Source of the DNA: Bacteroides gallinarum DSM 18171 = JCM 13658
Lineage (GTDB): Bacteria; Bacteroidota; Bacteroidia; Bacteroidales; Bacteroidaceae
NCBI RefSeq assembly: GCF_000374365.1
Contig: NZ_KB894127.1
Location: 50,931 to 114,930 of the forward strand
Direction: 5' to 3'
DNA length: 64,000 nt
Shown: piece after piece, positions 61,133 through 64,000 of the stretch
Position numbering within the stretch: the stretch's first letter is position 1
Layout: every line of letters begins with the position of its first letter
The notes under the pieces: model-generated
What the model was told of the DNA's origin: nothing
The model's database searches: none
Seen by the model: only the letters and a program-made list of their open reading frames with translations
Translations under genes and position numbers: made by a program

Positions 61133-61920
61133 GTTGGGATTACTTTGCATATTTTGCTGCCGTCGCCTTGCTTTTGTGGGGTGCGGGTGCATCCGCCGCA
61201 TGGCGCGGGAAACGTCCGGTGGCGGTATATACATTTACGCTGGCGGGGCTGGCTGTTTTCTTCGGCTTTATCGTGGCTATGTGGATTTCTTTGGAACGTC
61301 CGCCGATGCGCACAATGGGGGAGACGCGTTTGTGGTACTCCTTCTTCCTTCCGCTGGCGGGGCTTATCACATACAGTCGCTGGAAGTACAAGTGGATACT
61401 GGGGTTCAGCTTCGTGCTCTCCCTGGTATTCGTATGTATCAATCTCTTTAAGCCGGAAATCCATAATAAGACTTTGATGCCTGCGTTGCAGAGTCCCTGG
61501 TTTACGCCGCATGTCATAGTCTATATGTTTGCCTATGCCATGCTCGGGGCGGCTGCGGTAATGGCGGTCTACCTGATGTGGTTCAAGAAAAAGGAGATAG
61601 AACGCAAGGAAATGGATTTGTGCGATAACCTGACTTATGTGGGGCTTGCCTTTATGACCCTGGGCATGTTGTCCGGCGCTGTCTGGGCAAAGGCTGCATG
61701 GGGGCATTACTGGGCATGGGACCCGAAGGAAACCTGGGCGGCGGCTACATGGTTCTCTTACCTGGGATATATCCATTACCGTTTGGGGCGGCCGCGCGCC
61801 TGCCGCAGGGCATTGGCGGGGCTGCTTATATCTTTCTTATTATTACAGATGTGCTGGTACGGTATCAATTACCTGCCTTCGGCACAAGGAGTGAGTGTAC
61901 ATACGTATAATTTAAATTAG
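61129..61920 (+). CDS. Cytochrome c biogenesis protein CcsA-like
   Basis: This 263-residue membrane protein of the heme-handling family has the WWD motif WGHYWAWDPKETW at residues 191-203 and about seven hydrophobic segments. Conserved His residues around the WWD segment (such as TPHVIVYMF) are in the expected positions for heme ligands. With ResB it forms a System II heme lyase, here dedicated to the NrfHA hemes. It starts inside the resB stop codon (ATGA). Confidence 0.93.
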   Translation: MSWDYFAYFAAVALLLWGAGASAAWRGKRPVAVYTFTLAGLAVFFGFIVAMWISLERPPMRTMGETRLWYSFFLPLAGLITYSRWKYKWILGFSFVLSLVFVCINLFKPEIHNKTLMPALQSPWFTPHVIVYMFAYAMLGAAAVMAVYLMWFKKKEIERKEMDLCDNLTYVGLAFMTLGMLSGAVWAKAAWGHYWAWDPKETWAAATWFSYLGYIHYRLGRPRACRRALAGLLISFLLLQMCWYGINYLPSAQGVSVHTYNLN

Positions 61921-61926
61921 AATGCT

Positions 61927-63201
61927 ATGAAAGCTGTTTATTTGGCATTAGGATTATTACTGCTGCCCGGCATGTCGTGGGCGCAGAAGCAGGAGAAAGA
62001 GAACGAATTTTCCATGTCCATGCAAATCAGGCCTCGTGCGGAGTACCGCAACGGCGCCCTTTATCCGCGTGCGGAAGGCGACGAGGCGGCCGCCTTTATC
62101 AACAACCGCGCCCGCCTGTCCATGGAGTACAACCGTACCAACCTGAGCATGAAAATCTCCGCACAGCATGTCGGCGTATGGGGGCAGGATGCCCAGATTG
62201 ACAAGAACGGCCGCTTCATCATGAACGAGGCATGGGCGAAGCTGGGCTTCGGCGCAGGCTTTTTTGCGCAGTTGGGACGCCAGACGTTGTCTTACGACGA
62301 CGAACGTATATTGGGCGGTCTGGACTGGAATGTGGCCGGGCGCTACCATGATGCGTTGAAGCTGGGGTACGAAAACAAGGCGCACAAGCTGCATCTTATC
62401 CTGGCGTTCAACCAGAATGATGAAAAAACGATAGGCGGCACGTATTATGGCAATGGCGGGCAGCCTTACAAGAACATGCAGACTTTGTGGTATCACTACA
62501 CCGCCGCTGCATTGCCCCTGGATGCCTCTTTGCTCTTTATGAACCTGGGGTGGGAGACGGGAGACCCGGGTACGCAGATATCCGATACCCGCTGTATGCA
62601 GACTATGGGGACATACATTACTTATAAGCCCCGGTCGTGGGATATGCAGGCGGCTTTCTATTACCAGACGGGAAAGAATAAGGCATCGGAGAGCGTATCG
62701 GCGTATATGGCGAGCGTAAAGGCTGCCTATGCTGCCGGCAGGCAATGGAGTGTGAGCCTGGGTTATGACTATCTGAGCGGGGATAAAGGCAAGGGCTCGA
62801 AGTTCAAGGCCTTCGACCCTCTGTATGGCACGCACCATAAGTTCTACGGCGCAATGGATTATTTCTACGCTTCGCTGTTTGCCAACAGCCTGGCGCCCGG
62901 CTTGCAGGATGCACAGTTGGGAGTGAGCTATAAGGCTTCTCCGAAGGTGGGCATGCAGTTGAATTACCATTACTTTGCCACTGCCGCCAAGTTGCAGGAT
63001 GTGAAGAAGGGGTTGGGCTCGGAACTCGATTATCAGATAGATTGGAACGTGATGAAGGATGTAAAGTTGTCCGCTGGTTATTCCGTTATGCTGGGCACGA
63101 AGTCCATGGACGTGGTGAAGGGCGGCGACCACAAGCGCTGGCAGGACTGGGGCTGGCTGTCGCTGAATATCAACCCAAAAATCTTCTTTGCGAAGTGGTG
63201 A
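61927..63201 (+). CDS. Porin-like protein of the nrf operon (alginate-export-like)
   Basis: This 424-residue outer-membrane barrel has a signal peptide ending SWAQ. It begins its barrel with SMSMQIRPRAEYRNGALYPR and INNRARLSMEYNR, a pattern of the alginate_exp family, and ends WLSLNINPKIFFAKW. It lies 6 bp after the ccsA-like gene, so it is part of the nrf operon. A role in nitrite passage through the outer membrane is an inference from this place. It is followed by the regulator gene on the opposite strand. Confidence 0.85.
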   Translation: MKAVYLALGLLLLPGMSWAQKQEKENEFSMSMQIRPRAEYRNGALYPRAEGDEAAAFINNRARLSMEYNRTNLSMKISAQHVGVWGQDAQIDKNGRFIMNEAWAKLGFGAGFFAQLGRQTLSYDDERILGGLDWNVAGRYHDALKLGYENKAHKLHLILAFNQNDEKTIGGTYYGNGGQPYKNMQTLWYHYTAAALPLDASLLFMNLGWETGDPGTQISDTRCMQTMGTYITYKPRSWDMQAAFYYQTGKNKASESVSAYMASVKAAYAAGRQWSVSLGYDYLSGDKGKGSKFKAFDPLYGTHHKFYGAMDYFYASLFANSLAPGLQDAQLGVSYKASPKVGMQLNYHYFATAAKLQDVKKGLGSELDYQIDWNVMKDVKLSAGYSVMLGTKSMDVVKGGDHKRWQDWGWLSLNINPKIFFAKW

Positions 63202-63202
63202 T

Positions 63203-63745
63203 TTAGATATATTCGTTTAAAGCCGGCTCGTTCAGTATCTCGATTTTCTTTCCCGTCATCAGGATAATACCTTCCTTGGTCATCTTGTTGATTTCTTTGG
63301 AAAGGGCGGGGCGGGTAACATTCAGGTATTCTGCCAGTTCGGACTGCGTATGGGCAATGGTGACGCAGTTCGAGTTGGCAGTTCTGTTTTCTTGCAGATA
63401 GACCACGAAGCGCTCGCGCACCGTTTTCCGCGAGAGGGTCTTTAGGCGCGAAACCGTACAGGCTGTGCAGTTGCCGCTTACGCAGAGGAAGTTGTGCAGT
63501 ATCTGCGGGTCTTGGCTGATGAGTTTGAACGTGGATTCCTTGGTGGCTGTGAACAGCGTACTGTCCTCTATGGCGGTAAAGGTGGCGGGCAGCGTGTTGT
63601 TGGAGCCGAAAAGGTGCGGCGTGGCAAATGCGCGCGGGGCGATGATATACTCTATCATTACGCTATTGCCCAGCCCGTCGATGATGTCTACCCGCAGCTT
63701 TCCCTTTAAAAGGACATATAGTTTTTTAGGGACATTCAGTAAATA
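63203..63745 (-). pseudogene. Crp/Fnr-family regulator, 5' end cut off by an insertion sequence
   Basis: This is the C-terminal 181 residues of a Crp/Fnr-type activator. From the break it reads LLNVPKKLYVLLKGKLRVD, the middle of the cyclic-nucleotide-binding-like sensor. It then has CVSGNCTACTVSRLKTL and a helix-turn-helix, TQSELAEYLNVTRPALSKEI. The frame is open without a start codon up to about 63745, where similarity stops and the insertion sequence begins; the first ATG is at 63658. About 35-40 N-terminal residues are missing. It faces the nrf operon, and the operator before nrfH is of the kind this family binds. Such regulators (HcpR type) control nitrite and NO genes in Bacteroidetes. 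Confidence 0.8.
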
Positions 63746-63755
63746 ATATAAAATC

Positions 63756-63803
63756 AGCCAACTAATTCATACACAAAATATTGCGAATTAGCTGGCTTTT
63801 TTG
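63756..63803 (+). terminator. Hairpin with T-run at the insertion-sequence edge
   Basis: AGCCAACTAATTC (63756-63768) pairs with GAATTAGCTGGCT (63785-63797) with one mismatch, followed by TTTTT. It probably stops outside transcription from entering the transposase gene. Confidence 0.65.
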
Positions 63804-63870
63804 TATCTTTAGGTATTCCCCCGCAAATAAGGTTTGAAGGCCAAAACGGGGGAAATTCCCCGACTAAGAT

Positions 63871-64000
63871 ATGGCTAAGATACAAAATATTTCCGAAATT
63901 CACCCAACTTTGGGCTTCACAGAATTTGATGTTCTGGAAAAATACCGCAAAAGTTTTAATGAGAGTGAGCTTGGCAGGCTTCACTCAGTGTTCCCGTTTG
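63871..64000 (+). CDS. Transposase, N-terminal part
   Basis: 43 codons are seen, beginning MAKIQNISEIHPTLGFTEFD and continuing EKYRKSFNESELGRLHSVF. This opening is that of a common Bacteroidales transposase with a DUF772-like N-terminal domain. The catalytic residues lie outside the window. The ATG at 63871 follows the hairpin by 70 bp. Confidence 0.75.
   Translation, partial: MAKIQNISEIHPTLGFTEFDVLEKYRKSFNESELGRLHSVFPF

Larger units (their letters stand above)
63746..64000 (+). mobile_element. Insertion sequence, left end, runs off the window
   Basis: The element starts near 63746, where the regulator reading frame is interrupted. It holds a hairpin, a leader of about 70 bases and the first 43 codons of a transposase. 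The right end is outside. No target-site duplication can be judged from one side. Confidence 0.75.

Overview
The window reads as a chromosome segment of a gut-type Bacteroidales bacterium, most likely Bacteroidaceae. The reasons are the promoters, several of which fit the Bacteroidetes form TTTG-N19-21-TAnnTTTG, together with a fused FeoA-FeoB, a Rho with a long disordered insert, a multi-fimbrillin locus with DUF3575 proteins, outer-membrane receptors with carboxypeptidase-like N-terminal domains, and an nrfHA-resB-ccsA-porin operon. Species cannot be named from the sequence alone. Most of the window looks like core chromosome. It contains no prophage, CRISPR array or integrated conjugative element.

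Layout. Bases 1-4216 hold the end of a class III fructose-1,6-bisphosphatase, a 20-residue-repeat surface protein and a serine-type sulfatase. Bases 4435-11028 (minus strand) hold an acyl-CoA ligase, a TonB-dependent receptor broken at a run of eight C, and the GDP-fucose pair fcl and gmd. Bases 11268-14986 are an oxidative pentose-phosphate operon (gnd-zwf-pgl), followed by a YhiM-like membrane protein. Bases 16200-19506 hold insertion-sequence debris, tRNA-Cys and feoAB with its small cysteine-rich partner. Bases 19643-25848 hold an array of 23-bp palindromic repeats, a LuxR-type regulator, an outer-membrane barrel protein, tilS and a ferredoxin-flavodoxin protein. Bases 25913-32578 hold rho, ffh, folD, a CapA-like protein, tRNA-His and a TlpA-like thioredoxin.

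Bases 45173 down to 32587 form one long minus-strand fimbrial (type V pilus-like) locus: a DUF3575 protein, a minor fimbrial lipoprotein, four different fimbrillin-like lipoproteins, a second DUF3575 protein, a large protein with an OmpA-like segment and a three-module outer-membrane protein. It starts from one well-formed promoter and has a strong hairpin between two fimbrillin genes. Bases 45289-49934 hold small housekeeping or accessory genes (a basic peptide, a VOC protein, a DUF4468 protein, an MBL hydrolase, a pirin and a D-lactate dehydrogenase-like enzyme). Bases 50388-53095 encode two outer-membrane proteins.

Bases 53147-55744 are a queuosine module: promoter, a candidate preQ1 riboswitch overlapping the ribosome-binding site, a precursor transporter, queC and queF. 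The last two are separated by ten copies of a 49-bp repeat. After enolase and a small unknown gene, bases 57653-63201 are a nitrite-ammonification operon (nrfH, nrfA, resB, ccsA, porin). It is preceded by a perfect Crp/Fnr-type palindrome at an activator position and followed by a Crp/Fnr-family regulator whose 5' end is cut off by an insertion sequence that runs out of the window.

A theme across the window is that many intergenic gaps hold short tandem repeats (periods of about 17, 23, 26, 44 and 49 bp), each different from the others.
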